Shown here piece by piece: positions 10,091 to 23,360 of a stretch of 64,000 bases of DNA. Made by a program: the position numbers and the translations under genes. How positions within the stretch are numbered: position 1 is the stretch's first letter; the number at the start of each line of letters is the position of its first letter. Under the pieces are notes generated by a model. It saw only the letters and a list, made by a program, of their open reading frames with translations. It searched no databases and was not told the DNA's origin. Source of the stretch: Thelonectria olida (taxonomy: Eukaryota > Ascomycota > Sordariomycetes > Hypocreales > Nectriaceae); assembly GCA_020736575.1 (NCBI GenBank), contig JAGPYM010000011.1, positions 1,054,001-1,118,000 on the forward strand, in the 5' to 3' direction.

Positions 10091-13000
10091 ATGGAGAGAC
10101 GGGATGACGCGAAAGACGGGAAGGATGAAAGGAAGGAAGCAAAGGAAGGGAATGGAGACAACGGGTACCTGACTGCCGCAACCGGTCAAAGAAGGGAACA
10201 AGAACAAGGCTGTGTTTGCGAAGGCGTGCATCGAGTGATGCAAATACCAAGGGAGTGAGATAGGACGGGACTGGAATGGGATCATCTGAAACAGACATAT
10301 ACGGACAGAGGAGAATAGAGTAAGAGAGGCACAATGCATGCGTCGATCGGACCGAGATGGATAGTGAGAGTCAAAACTGCTGAGTAAGGTGTAGGAAGGT
10401 TGATGAAGGAGTACCAGACACACACATAGAGCCCAGTCTGCCTAGCCAACCCACCTTTTCCCCCATGTGTGCATCCACGCACCCATCCTTCCTCTTGACG
10501 TGACGAACCATGGGCCAAGAAACAAGGTCGACCGGGGAGACAAGGCTGAACGGGCGGGACGCCTCCATCCACGCTCACGATACGAGCCATCGAGTCGACC
10601 AACAATGGGCTCACAGCCCTGGTCGAGAGACATAGGATGGAGAGAGAGAGAAAAGGCGGACCGTCTCTTTTTGTCTGCCCGTTGATTGATTGATCGATTG
10701 CCTTCTTCCCCAGCTCCAGGGGGGCGAGAGGGGGGGGTATGCACTCCGCCTCTTTCGTAGTGATATTCCTTCAATGGGGATTGGAGGGGGCGCTGGGATG
10801 TGAGAGTTTTTTTGTAAAGGCTGAGGCAGTGGTCTTGTTCGTTTTTGCCTCGACCTGAACTCTGGAGCCTTGGGGCCTCAAATGATGGGAGATCCAAAAA
10901 AAGAACTATCATATGTAAAGTAAAGGACAGATGCCATATACGTGCATGCATGCAGGGCAAGAAATGGGAGAGATCCTTTTGCATTTCGGCCGCGGCAGTG
11001 AGTCATGACAAAGGATCCGTCATGGATTCGATTCGTGGTGCTTGTTGGCCTCAAAGTGGATGTCTTTGCCTAGAATCGAAAGCGCTTTGTCTGTTTCCAG
11101 TGTGAAACCCCCAGTAAAGAAGAGGCGGTCGCAGGTGTCAAGGCCGTGTTAAGCCCGATATAGGTGAGCAGGGAGCTGTCACTTTGTGGGGTTTGATGCC
11201 TACCAAACTGCTTCATGATATCAACATTGTCGTGTGGTTCACGATCGATTACCTTTGTCTAATCTCTGATTGACAAATACTTCTTTCCCAGTAAATCACT
11301 CGTCCGTTTCCATGAGGTAATTTACTCGGCAGATTTCTACGGCTGAAGAGACACGACCCCCGTGCTAAGACGCCCAAGCCCCAACCCATCCCATCACTGG
11401 GTATCGTACATGTGCCTAACTAGAGCTTGACACAACCAACAACACGACTATCACATCAGTCAATTACCCTGGGCTTGAAACGAGAGAAAAAAAAGAGACG
11501 GGAAGAAGCACGATTCAGGTCAGTGTCTTCGTGATAGCATAGCCTCCCGCAACGGGACCCTTTCAGTGCGCCGCTTCTCATTGGGCAGGGCACGTGTATT
11601 TCAGGAACAGCTTTTCAGCTCTGCTCGGCCATGTCCTGATTTGATTGCGAAGTCGAACTGAGGTTCGTCACTACGACTCCATAACATGTCATGTCGCGAT
11701 GGCTTCGCGCAAGGGCTGGAGCTGCAGCACTACCACCAACAGTCGGCAGCTGCATCTCACTCCCGAGTCCCTCATGTCTCCCAGCCTTCTTCTCCTGCTT
11801 CCCTCCTTCTCCAGTCTCCAGGCACCATCGGGTGGAGTCGTCGTCCATCCGCTGTTGATCATGACACTGGAACCATGGATCCATCCTCCCACAAGCCCGG
11901 ATCAATCGTGCCAACGCCCGCGAGCCACCGCCCACTGCCCACTGCCCACACCGCCCACCGACACCGTAGCCCACTACCCGATGTCACTATCCGATGGAGC
12001 TGGCACTGGCACTGGCAAGTATCTAATTGGCGTTGGTGAGGTCTGCACCTGGGTCCGGCACGGCACGGCTGCTGGGTACCTACAGGAGGGCCAGTAACTA
12101 GACCAGATTAATTACTTGCATCAGGGCCTCATGGATGCATGTGCTGCTTTTGGCCGAGCTTCAACATGGAATGGACTCTCGGGATGACTCCTTTGCGCCG
12201 TCCCGTGACGATGCTGCCCTGGTCCATCGTGGTGGTTTCTCCCGGAAGTGCGACCCTCCCAATCCGTGTATCAATCGCTACAACACCAGCTTATCTGAAA
12301 ACCACTTCATCTTGAGCCATCATGCTGATCTTCATATTTGTCCCGAGACAGCATGTTGATCAACCCGCTCCCGCGGGCTTGGGTCATGCGCTGTGTCGTC
12401 AGTATCACCGACGAGCAGCAAATAGCGTAGGGCTGTACGAGCAAAATCCATCATCTCATCTCTATCCAACTCCATCCCCATCCATCATCATCGACATGCC
12501 TCTCAACCAACACGCAAATCACCTCAAGCTGGGGGGGCGTCCACTCCACCCCCCCTCCACCCATCCTCCTCCAAGTGGACCATCTCTCCCTTCACCGTGC
12601 TAACGGGGCCTGACAAGTCTGACCAGGGGGTGTCGTGGTCTGTGTTCCCAGTCTCAAGCAACCACCACTTCCACCTCTCGCCGCCCAAAATGGTCATGAC
12701 ATCCATGGATGGGAGCCTGGAAGCCTGGCGGAGTGCGGCTCGGCGCGGGTACGTTTGCACAGACGGAGGCGTGTAAATGGGCGTGAAGCTGCCAAATGAC
12801 CGTGAAGCCGACGATGGGGGAGGCTATGGGAAGCAGAATGCTGTTCCTTCTGCCAGTTCCATGACCCTCGTTTAGCTGGTGGGTGCCTATTGTCGAATAT
12901 AACAAGACATAGCACTCACACACCGTGACTCCTCGACGACAAAATCTACTTATATTCAAGGCAACCAGCGCCCCCAAAGAGACTATCCAGCATCAACAAT

Positions 13001-13122
13001 CCACTCTTTCTTACAGTTCCTCAGTCTGCCTTGATCCGTCTTACACCGAACCTTACTTGTATGCCTCGTGGCTTGCCCCTTCTCTCCACTTAGACGAGCG
13101 CAGAACCCATCGTCGACTCATC
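10091..13122. other. 3-kb intergenic region upstream of Zn2Cys6 gene
   Basis: No protein with a recognisable family was found on either strand. The stretch is rich in purine and pyrimidine tracts and short open frames with low-complexity translations. It probably holds the 3' end of the ORFan transcript and a long promoter and leader of the gene at 13123. I saw no tRNA or 5S rRNA. Confidence 0.4.
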
Positions 13123-13986
13123 ATGTTTGGAACCTGGAAGTACGACCCAGAGACGGACGAAGTCCAGAGCCTTCGCAACGCCTTTGACCCTGTCACGGCC
13201 CGCTCCAGTTCGCACCAGGCCTGCGACCGTTGCCACGAGAAGAAGGTATGTGCTTTTGCTTTCCGCGCCAGGCCGCGAAACTTGGGCCCGGCTTACACGC
13301 AGCTGCACTTACACACATAACACGGCGCCGCCGCTATTCCTCCTCCACACTCAGACATGCGCCCTCTCTTACACGTGGGAAGGAAACTTGCTAACACTAT
13401 CGCGAAACAATAGCTCCGATGCAGTGGAGACAAGACGGGCTGTGACCGGTGTCGCAGCAACAACCTCCGCTGCGAATACACTCGCTCCGGGTCCAAGTCG
13501 TCTCGCAAGGGCAAGAAGAGCAGCAAGGAGGACAGCGGCGCCAGCTCGTCGAGTTCGCGCCGCGGGGGGTCTTCGAGCAAGAAGTCGTCTTCGTCGTCGT
13601 CGTCTTCCTCGTCGCGACACAAGCACTCGCGCGGCCACTCGTCGCGAGGCGCGCCACCGGGCGACGAGACAGGCGTGCTGGGCCAATTTGACTTTTCGTC
13701 GCTGAGCCCCGAGGACGGATTCGACTTCTCAGAAGGAGCGGACCCGTATGCGTCGGCGTCTGGTTCGGGCGCGGCCGGTGGCTATGCAGTTCCTGTGTCT
13801 TCGGCGGCAGCCTCGCAGAGCTACATGCAGCACCAGCACCAGCACCAGGGCGCGAGCGACGCGGGATACCAGCAGTCGTGGGACGAGTATTCGCAGCAGT
13901 ACATGGCTGCGTACGGCCAACCGCCGCCGCACCCGGGATATGAGTCTGGAGACTGGGGGCACTACGACTATTCGCACCACCAGTGA
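13123..13986 (+). CDS. Short Zn2Cys6 DNA-binding protein
   Basis: Two exons (13123-13245 and 13414-13986) flank a 168-bp intron, the longest in the window, which splits the zinc cluster. The 231-residue product has a complete binuclear cluster near residues 34-63, CDRCHEKK then LRCSGDKTGCDRCRSNNLRC. A basic/serine tract follows, including a run of about ten serines, then a Gln/His/Tyr-rich C-terminus (MQHQHQHQ, YSQQYMAAYGQ). It lacks the fungal_trans middle homology domain and any dimerising coiled coil I can see, so it is much shorter than typical members (600-900 residues). It is probably a nuclear transcription factor with a disordered activation region. Its targets are unknown. Confidence 0.85.
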
Positions 13987-15290
13987 CTCGCGGCTAGAGG
14001 AGTTGTGAAGGTTACGAGTTTAAGAGGAACTCGATCGAGGGTTTAGAGAGAAAGAGGAGGATGATTCGACACTGTTGGTTCATGAGACGGACCAGACGAC
14101 GACATTAATGCGATGGATGAGAAACGAGGCCTTTCAACACATACCTACATAACAACACAACACCATTTGTACAACTATTCCTGCTATACCCTTTTCATCA
14201 ACCAACCTATTTTCCCCGCCCTCATTCTATAGAAGGATGGATGCTTACCTTTTTTTTTTTTTTTTTTTGCGATTATTGTTCGCCTAGATTTCCTTTTCTG
14301 TTTTATTTGTTTATTTCTTTTTCTTTTTACCTGTCACCTTTCTGCTTCTGCATTTCTCATCAGCGTTGTTACTTGCCTTCCCGCATATAGAGGAGGAATA
14401 TTATTGGCAATTCGATGGCAAGGCATTATTATTCACGAGCCTGAATGATTGGAGGACTTTTCTTGGCTTACCTAGCTTCAAGAGGTCCACGGACATGTGG
14501 CATCAATTCAGACATTAAGCGATTTTCTGCTCTTTCAGCTTGGTCTTGGTCGTGGCAGTGTTTTCCATTCCTTGCAAAAGAGCCCCCGCGTTGTTTTCCT
14601 CATCCATCGTTCGTTCTAAAACGTTAGTGCGCAGCCAAGGATCAACATGTCTGGTTCATCATTAACACGCATGATAAATGTCTCATGATTGATCGAACCT
14701 GGGGGGGGTTTATCCATTTTGCAAAATGCAGTTCGAGGCCTCCCCAGGTTGCGCGGTTCACCGTTCGAATGGCAAGGCATGTTTGTTGGCGGACACTGGA
14801 TCGAATCATGGGGAGATTTGGTGGTTCTGGCTGAACAAGGGATTCGGACGTAGGTATTCGTATGTTCTGACACCTGCGGGCGCGAAAGATGGCGTAGCTT
14901 CGTCAGTTGACGACGACGATGCCCGTCACCGGCATTGACGAAAACCGAGATGGTGGTGTACTCGTAGTTGATGCACCTCGGAATAATGATAAATTTGAAA
15001 ATTCCGATGGACTGGGTGCTGCCTGGAAGCAAAGAGGAAAGTGCGGCGTGTGCGGGTTGGTTGCATCGTACCTGCCTCTTCCTTGTGCTTCCCCAACTCC
15101 CCCAAAATGACAACTGCTCTGGCGTGGGTGCTTAGTCAGACCCGCACCGACCAATCACAACGTCAATCCACCTTCATCCGACGTCACACATTTTGAGTAG
15201 TCAAGGGCTCATTTTCACTGCCGTCGACATTCCAACATCTTGCGACAAGTCGACCGCCACCAGCCATTGACTCGACCCAGCACCTTCGCC
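13987..15290. other. Intergenic; 18-T run, no gene seen
   Basis: A homopolymer run of about 18 T lies near 14251-14268, followed by pyrimidine-rich sequence. A minus-strand open frame at 14616-15113 has no recognisable features. The part next to 15291 is the promoter of the AIM19-like gene. Confidence 0.45.
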
Positions 15291-15889
15291 ATGGCCGCCG
15301 ACGCTCCCGAAATCACACCCAAGTCCATTTTGGACAGACTCAACGACTGGGGCAGTAAGTCTGACCTGTAGGACCTGACATGTTCGCGCCATCGCAAAAA
15401 ACACCACAACCCACCTCTCAACACCCCCACCACTCAAAGCCTCATATCCAGCCCTTCGACCTGAGAAAACACCCCTTCTTGTCGTATCCTGACTGACAAT
15501 ATCTCGCAGCCGCCTCCCTCCCGCCCTCCCTCCTCGCCACCCTCGTCTTCGCCCTCCACGCCCGTCCCATGCAACCTCTCCCGCTCTTCACCTTCACCCC
15601 CGCCCTACTGTTCTCCTCGTACCTCAACCTCTCTGGCTACCCCACAGGCAGCGCTGGCGTCACCGCCGCCTGGTCCGGTCTGTACGCCCTCCTCGCTCTG
15701 CGTCGTCGTCAGCCCTTCCGCTCAAAGCTGACCATCCGCGGCGTCGTTCGCGGGACGGCTATTGGCCTCGGCACTGCCAACTGCATCGCCGGCGGCTGGG
15801 TGTACTTCAAAGGCGATTTTGAGAAGGATGCGGCGGCCAGGAAGGACCGGAATCGCTGGGGTCAGTACGACGACGACGATGATGAGTAA
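15291..15889 (+). CDS. AIM19-like mitochondrial membrane protein
   Basis: Two exons (15291-15354 and 15510-15889, intron 155 bp) give 147 residues beginning MAADAPEITPKSILDRLND. Several small hydrophobic segments follow (ATLVFALHARPM, FTPALLFSSYLNLSGY, GVTAAWSGLYALLALRRR, GTAIGLGTANCIAGGWVYF) and the protein ends in an acidic tail DDDDDE. The pattern of four short membrane segments with GYPTGSAGV and ALRRRQ is what I recall for the fungal AIM19 family. AIM19 is known from yeast screens for altered mitochondrial inheritance; its molecular role is unclear. The splice joint ACC (Thr) restores frame at the expected place. Family naming is from memory and is less secure than the gene model. Confidence 0.72.
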
Positions 15890-16650
15890 TGTGTGAGGAC
15901 GTGTACCAGAGAAAATGATCAACTGTTGTACGATATGGCGTGGTGTATCAAAAAAATCTGGGGTGATCATGGTCATCTAATTAGTGTAATGCCTAGAAGC
16001 GTCTGTAAAGCGGCGAGTTGGATTCAGCTATGATAATGTGTCACAAATCTGGCCTTGACGACATTGATGTGTAGATTTGGGTCCCACGTACACAAGATGA
16101 GACATAGAAACAGGACGACACACAAGTGAGAAAATGAAATGATTTGTATGTACTGCGGTCGCGCGTGCTTGACAAACAAACGCTCGGCGAGTCCACACAT
16201 CTGATCTTCTATTGCTACCTATCCGTATCTCGTCGTTTTCGAAGCCTTGTCTTCTCCCAAACACCGCATATATCAAATCCCGCTGGGCACAAAACCTCTG
16301 TTAGTGCTCTCCCGCATCTGTACAAATCCTAAACGCCAAAAACAAAAAAATGGAGACGGTCTCAGCCCTTGATGCGTCCCCAGCCCATAGGGTACCCTGA
16401 AAAGCCTGAATCAAGTCGTCATCTCGGAACCTCAAGCCAGTGAGGGAGATGGTTGACCCAAAGGTCAACCCAAACGCGAAGCCAGCAAAAAAGCCCAGTT
16501 TTTTTTTTTAGCCCATCGTGAATGCCAATCGCTCCTAATCGCCCAGTCCGTGGTATTGAGAAAGCTGTCATGAAAGCGCAAAACAATAATGGTGAATGGT
16601 GTCGGCGTCGGGAGTGGTAAAGCCGTAAATAAGCAAGGATATCCGGGCCC
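15890..16650. other. Intergenic between convergent genes
   Basis: This is the 3' region of two convergent genes (AIM19-like on plus, phosphatase on minus). A run of about ten T lies at 16500-16509. No gene was found. Confidence 0.5.
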
Positions 16651-17709
16651 TTACATGGACAAGCGGTCCTGTCGTAGCACGTTGCCCATCTGTGCGCCTG
16701 AAATAGCCCATAGGGTCAAGACAAAGAGCGAGACGAGGAGGGATCTATAGAAAGCCGGGCTCTCCATTGCGCTTCTCGACACTTGGTCGCCTCGAGCAGG
16801 TTGCAGGGAGTGGAGAGAGGAGACCTGAAAAGTGCTAATGTAATTCAGGTCGCATTCTCGGGCCTTGGGTTCAGCAAAAGCCTTGTACTCGTCCAGCACA
16901 TTGGATGTGTTCCAACCGGAGATCTTCCGAATGACACCCACAACACACCCGGTTCGGTGCTTGCCGTGGTTGCAGTGCAACATAAGAGGATACCTGGCCT
17001 TGTCGAGGACAATGTTGAGAATCGACTCCATCGTCTGAAGGGGAATAGCCTCCTTCTTGGTGCCCTTCATGTTGAAGATGACCTGGCGGATGCCTTGCTT
17101 GTCAAGGAAGGTCTCCAGCTCAGTATCACGTTCTTCCTTCTTCACTAGGGTCCTGAGGCATGTTAGTGCGAGTCATGTGACTGATGAGAGTGAGAAGACC
17201 TACACCACTGTTTTCAATCCGAGGCTGGCAATGTACTCAAAGTCGGAGGATTTGGGATAACTGCTTCGATAGACTCCGGGAATGACAATACCAAAGTTGA
17301 GGGGTCGTCCATCGACAGGGGCGGGAGGATGCTCCGAAGTGCGCGATGACATAGAAGAAGTCGAGGTGGACACCGACATGGCTAAGGTAATGTTAGCAAG
17401 CGTTTGAGGTAGAATAAAGGCCTTTGTTGACTTACGAGTCGATTCGTAGGTCCTTGCGATCGAGCCCCCATTGCTGGTGACGGAAGCGGTGCTCTGGGAT
17501 CTGGCAATAGTAGATGCTTCGAGAATAGACACGGCATTGTGCTGGCTCTCCTCTAGATCCTTGGCAATCTGCATGATTTCCTCCTTTGGGGCGTTGCGAG
17601 AGCTGCGCCGTGAGCGGAGCGGCGTCTTTGTTTTGGTCGGCTTCGACTGAGCCTCATTGGCTTGGGACATCTCGTCAAGGTAGACACGAGAATTACGTTT
17701 GGAGGTCAT
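16651..17709 (-). CDS. Siw14-like tyrosine/inositol-pyrophosphate phosphatase with C-terminal membrane anchor
   Basis: Three exons (17709-17436, 17381-17204, 17152-16651; introns 54 and 51 bp) give 317 residues. The N-terminal ~115 residues are Ser/Thr-rich and probably disordered. The catalytic domain starts near LNFGIVIPGVYRSSYP, typical of Siw14/Oca proteins, and carries the CX5R signature H-C211-NHGKH-R217-TG. Near the C-terminus (about residues 284-305) lies a hydrophobic segment FYRSLLVSLFVLTLWAISG, which looks like a tail anchor. Yeast Siw14 hydrolyses 5-diphosphoinositol phosphates and lacks such an anchor. The start at 17709 was chosen because upstream in-frame sequence resembles leader. 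Confidence 0.88.
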
Positions 17710-20700
17710 TTGACTGTTGGTGGAATAGTGTTCGTGTTGTTGGCAAGGTCTTAGAGATGTCGATTGTGGCGGTAGAAGGTAGTTGAAGTTGCGGAGACGG
17801 GATCGTGAGCGTTGGTGGGGGAGATCACTCGAGTAAACAAAGGCGTCGGAGGATAGGTATAAGAGGAAACTTTGGTCGAGAAGTGCAAAGCTGTCAAGCT
17901 GTACAGAGTTCGATGTTCGAGTTTGATCGTTCTTGTTCGGGTGGATTGATACAAGCACAGTGAATCAAAGTGCTTGCGCGCTTCCTAGGCAGCGCCTCAG
18001 AGGATCGTGAGGTTCATTTTGGCGACATAAAGTTGGGCAACAAAGTCCATTATGTCTGTGAAAGGGAAACTGTAAACAGGAGAGAGTGGGGGTACCCGTG
18101 ACGTCTCGGTGAAGAAGAAGGGACAAGGTAGAGGTTGGATTTGTCTTGGAGTGGGAAGATGGGTGAGATGATGTTCGAAGGAACGAGGCAAGGAAGTCGA
18201 AGAAAAGATGGAGAATTGGTAGCGGCGACCCAGGAGACAGGGACCTTGCACCTCGCAGGGGATCTGACGGACGGACAGAGGCCGGGGCAGACGGATGGGG
18301 GAACAGGGAACAAGGGAGATGGGTGGTAGTCGTACTTTGCACACGGAGAGCGGAGTACCGATTTTCTGGTGTGCCGAGCGGAGAGCGAGCTGCGAGTGCA
18401 GGAATGGAGAGGAGATGAGCGGAGGACAAGGGAAGAGGACGGCGGTGGACAAAATAAGGCGGGCCTGTGGTAGCGAGAGCGCCTCACTCTTTTCTGCGGT
18501 GCTGAACCAGCCGGATGGAGTTGGTACATAGGTAGGTAGTGAAGGTGATGATGATGATGGAGTGGAGTAGCAGGGAACATGGCTGAGTGGAGGCGTGGGT
18601 GGTCCGTGAGTTGCCCGTGGTGTGTTTTGAAGCGGGGAGGAGCCAAAGGGAGCCTAGACCGCTTTAGGCTCTCTTCTGGTAGCGGAGTGGGGTCGGGGAA
18701 CACGGTTCAGTGAAGGCAAGTGCAATTTTAGGGGACTGGGCCTATTTTCAGTGGATGCCAAGAATTGGCCCAGGGCAATCGCCAGTGCTCTGCCGCCTGT
18801 GTCATGTCATGTCGGTGATGTAACTCAGCGGTCCGACTTTTGTGCCTGAGGCCGTCGAATTATTTTCTTTTTGATCGATTTCTGGTTTCCTCTTGTTTTG
18901 TGTTTGTTTCGCCGTGGCAGATCAGGTGCAAAAGCTTCGCCAAAGGGTATTCGCAGGGCTTACCTTTGCCACTTCATTGGACACAAGGGTGGACAAGTAC
19001 CAAGGCTTAGTGACGATCTGTTGAGGCTTGGGCGCGGTGATCCTCTATTTTTGCGTCGTGTCTGAAACCCTGGATCTCGCTGCGTCATCTTGTGATCTTG
19101 CAGAAGCCACACCCATTCTCTAATCGAGCTTGGGACAAAGCGAGACACAGTAGATCCAGGGACTGCACCACAGAATGTGAATCGAATCGCCCTCGTCAAT
19201 GCCGAACCCCGATGCTTTGGCTGAAGCACCTTGGCAACGCACATGAAACTACCGGAAATCTCTAGATGCTTTGCCGGACCTGTCCTAGACAAGTCGTCCA
19301 GACTCTGTTGCCCAAAGACCTGGTAACGTCCATTCCATATGAGCTTGGCATGCGAATGGGTTCCCCAGAAAGGAGAAGTTTCTTTGAAGAAGAGGGGTAA
19401 TAAACACCAAGCCACCACGCGGCGTTGGCAAGTTGTTGACGACCTCAACAGTCGCTGACTCGGACAAACCGCAAGCCACGGCTGAAGCTACTGGTGAAAG
19501 CGTCACCTTTGCTCGTCGGTTGCCTAGGCACAGGAGCAGCACGTGTAATGTCTTTTCTCCTGTTGGTCTGAGAACGAACGGGGAGAACCCTCGCTTTCGT
19601 CAATTGAGCTTCTTTTAAACGCCAATATCAATTGCTAAGCCCACAGACGAGGGGTAACCCTGTGCATATTTCTCTCGAAGGCAGACGGGGCGGCGAATGG
19701 AGACGCGCGTGTATCCGTATTCTGCAGCATGACAGCATATCCTCCCCCAGCTGGATGCATATGCAGAGTTCGACAAAGGGCACACGAGCACTTTCCACGT
19801 TAATTACCGCGACGTTGAGAATCCGATGCTGCATCTCCTTTTCGGTTCAGCCCATGTATTAATCATCTGAACACGCAACGAGGAGCTTGGGCTCCCGAGC
19901 TCTCCGTGGATCGAAGCTATCCAGGGCATCAAGTAGACGAGACATAGTCCATGCTAAACAGCCCCCCAGGACCCAAGTCAAGGTACCCAGGACCACGGAC
20001 CCAGCAGATCATCTCAACCATTTTGTCGCCGGTGGTGTGGTGTCACGGCTGGTCAGTGGCTGACCCGAATGAACCAAGCCCTCCTGGTGCCAGCGGGTCC
20101 TGGGCGCGTCCAGACCTTTCGCTTCTTGGACCCTAGGGATTAATTTTCTTTCTTTCTTTCTTGGTCTCTGTATTGTGTTTGTGAAGCTTGTGATAGGTGC
20201 TTCTTCGGTTCGGTCGCTTCGTCATGGCTTGCCGGGGGGGTTGGTGATGTTCAGTGTCACATCGTCACATCGTCACGTCTGTCAGCTGAAGTCATCTTCG
20301 ACGAGATGTACCAGGTGACAGCTTTCAAACTATGGATAAATCCGTAGCTTTGGATAATCGATGGCCGGAGGGGAGCAGTAGAGGAGCACGAATCTGCCAG
20401 TGTATCTCCCCGGCCTCAATTCTGCTGGTCTTCAGCTTCTCCTTCTCCAGATCTGCTGCTACCTATGCAATGCATGGAAGGCATCATTTCGCCTGTGGCA
20501 AAATGAAACAATTAAATTCACCAGCAATACAGCACTTCCCGTGCTTCTTCAATACACGTGTAGGCGTGACACTGGACCCCCACGGAGCCCCGGCACACGG
20601 CACATCCTTTTCTTCGATTTCAGAGTCTCAGTACCAACTGCTCAGCTTATTTTGTCCGCTTCTCCTTCGCTTCCCAGGCTTTCTCCACTGCACATCGCCC

Positions 20701-23360
20701 CCGGTGGCTTTCGCCCGTCGGTCGGTCGCCTGCACGGACAGCCCTGTCTCTGAAAGCCATGCCGAGGCGGCACCGGAAGTCTGCAGAGCATCAAAGCGGT
20801 GTCAAAGAAGCACTGAAAGTTCCCAATGCACCAGTAAAGACTGGACGCTGGACGCTGGGTACTACTAGCTACGGTATTCCTCAATGAAACGCCCTATCCT
20901 TCTCCGTCCTCGCCAGACTGAGGCTTCCTTCCAGCACGCACTGGACCGGCCCGGCATTCGAAACGCATTCGGTGAGGCGTCGCAGTAAAAGAATAGTCCC
21001 CAGTGTTGCCCAGTGCTGCTGGTGTTGTTGTGGCGGCAGCGGAGACGACCGACACCGACACCGACTCCAGTCCGTAATTACGGTTGGCTCGGGTCGGATG
21101 CAAATCTCATCTCCTTACCAATGCTGTGAATGGATATGTCATCTTCATAAGGCTAACGCGTGCACTACATGTGACGTTGAGGGTCCTTTGGACGTACGTA
21201 TTGTACGCGTCTTTGGCTGGCACACAGAACGAGCGATGCTTTCCGCCTCTGCCTTTTTGATCCGTTCTATCCTGTTTGAATGGACGCCATGCACTTCGTA
21301 CAGGGAAGTCAATCGTTGCCTGCGGCCACCCACCTCTGAGCATGCCAACATTACGCATTCACCGGCTTACTTACAGCAAGACCAGACGACGTCTCACCCA
21401 CAGCCTTTACTCAGCCAGCCCCTAATTCTCAGCCTCAGCTTCGGATCATCGTCACTGACGTGTCTACTCAAAAGGGATTCGCGAAGCCACTCTCCCCCAC
21501 CATTGATGTAGCGTATTTACACAAATAGTCACGCACGCAATCATCTGCGAGTATACTATGTACATTATGTAAACCGCATGTACGCTTTGCTCAACGTCGT
21601 CCAATTGTCTGAAACCACCCACATTGTTCCCCAGCATGCTCCAATCCTCCAGTTCAGCTCGCGTGTCGATCGTATCAGTTCAGATCGCGGCAGGCATGTC
21701 AGCTCGCAGTACGGCCTCAAACATGGGTAATTAGCTGCAGTGCTGCATCTCCATCCGGGGCCAACAAGGCTCGTTCCCCGTGAACCTGGAGTCGAGACGC
21801 GAGAAGACATGGGGGCTTTCTCGGGATACCAACCAAAGACTCTCACCGGGACGACGCTTCGGGAGCGCTGTCGCGTGCCTAACCGCCTTTCTCTGACCAA
21901 CACGACCAGACTTGACAGCGGATGCCTGCGCGCGAACCCAAGTCCAGCTCTCTCACCGAGCATTGACCTCAGCCTCTTCCTGTACGGCGACCGAATAGTC
22001 AACATCCCGCGTGAAGCAGTACCGCATTGCGACACCGAGACAAACCCTGGTGAAGTCCCCCAAGTTGCCTGTTTGGGACACCGAGATCAGAATCGAACCT
22101 CGAACAGCTCCACGGCCGCCCACTGTTTTGAGTCCCCCGGATGCCACGTCTCAGCCCCCCGGGCCAATTGTCGGCTTGCAGTGGTCAGGATGGATTGGAG
22201 CCTTTGGGGGCAGGCAATTTTGAGGCCCGCGTTGCCCTCGTAGATGGGGAGGATGCTTGCTCGACTGGAGAGTTTGTTCCTGGACGATGGGGGGTTCCTC
22301 AGCCCTGTGCGAAGCGAACTGCGGACTACTTCATGGGTGATGATTTGCAGCCGCCTCTGCCCGTGGGACTGGTCAGGACCAAGCATCTGATCTGTGTGTG
22401 GTTATGGGCTCGGTTGTCAAGGCTGGTATCGGGTCGTTTCTGGACGACACTCCGGCGTCTAGGGCTTGCTCAATACGAACTGGCAACAAGGTAACGTGAC
22501 TATTTGATAACTTTCTGGAGCCGGTAGGTCAAAGTATGGTTGAATGCTACTACCTGATTCAACAGAAAACTCTGGTACGTGGGGGTCTAAGTTGGTGACT
22601 TGGTCTGTTGCTGAGCTGGACACAACTGTCAATACCGGCCTGATTTTCCTTCTCCTTCTCCTCGTAGTGCCGATGGCTCATGACCAAAATTCTTTCAACA
22701 AGGAATGGGCGAAGTTAGTCCAAGAAATACGTAACAGAATACTGTGAGAGATTACCTACAGGCTGCTGGGAGTGGTACCTTAGGTATGGTGCTTTGTTCC
22801 GTGAGTGGTAGTAGTTCTTCATGGGAATCACTTCTAAGAAACTTGTTCCCGATATCTCTCACTTGTCCAGTTTCAAAGGGAAAGTCTACTACGACACACG
22901 TGGGTTTCTAGACATGTGGTCGTTTCCAACGCCAGTAGACAGTTGCTCGCCCCAAAGGAATGATTTTGGCTTTATTAACCAAGTCTTTTCCTTTTTAATT
23001 ATATCTATGCAAGGCTGGGCAGGCTGATTGTTGCACCATAGAAAAGTTTCGGCAACGTGAAGTGCCAGATGCCACAGCAAACCTTGGAAAAGAGTCACTC
23101 TTGTTGAACTTTGATTTACTTACGCATGTTTTAAGGTGTGTCTCTGGACGATAGGAGTATAGTTTGCTCAACGATCTCAGTCGAGGTATAGAATTTTGCT
23201 CCGTACCCGAGGGCCTCGATAAATCATCTGCTGCCTGGCCTTCTGAAGCTTCTACTCGCCTCGGTCCTCTCCCTTTTACACCTTTTCGGCTTCTCGAAAC
23301 CCCATCCTCTTTCTCCCGTTTTCGACTATCCAGACCGCCGAACGACGTGCATCTTCTAGC
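17710..23360. other. 5.6-kb gene-poor region
   Basis: I found no gene here that I can support. The first ~1 kb is probably the promoter and leader of the phosphatase gene. A TTTC microsatellite lies near 20148-20162. Several open frames of 100-200 codons occur on both strands (for example minus 18050-18703, plus 20332-20868, plus 20972-21511), but their translations are low in family features and they overlap one another. Base composition does not look strongly AT-biased. The region separates conserved genes from the secreted-protein gene. Confidence 0.4.

Noticed and set aside
18050..18703. 217-codon minus-strand frame.
   Set aside because: Its Pro/His/Ser-rich translation has no domain, it overlaps other open frames, and it lies upstream of the phosphatase, as expected for a pyrimidine-rich leader.
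20332..21511. Two plus-strand frames of about 180 codons in the gene-poor region.
   Set aside because: Neither has conserved motifs, splice support or a signal peptide, and overlapping frames are similarly long.
22075..22120. Possible reverse B-box (GGTTCGATTC) suggesting a tRNA.
   Set aside because: The T stem does not pair and there is no D arm or anticodon arm.
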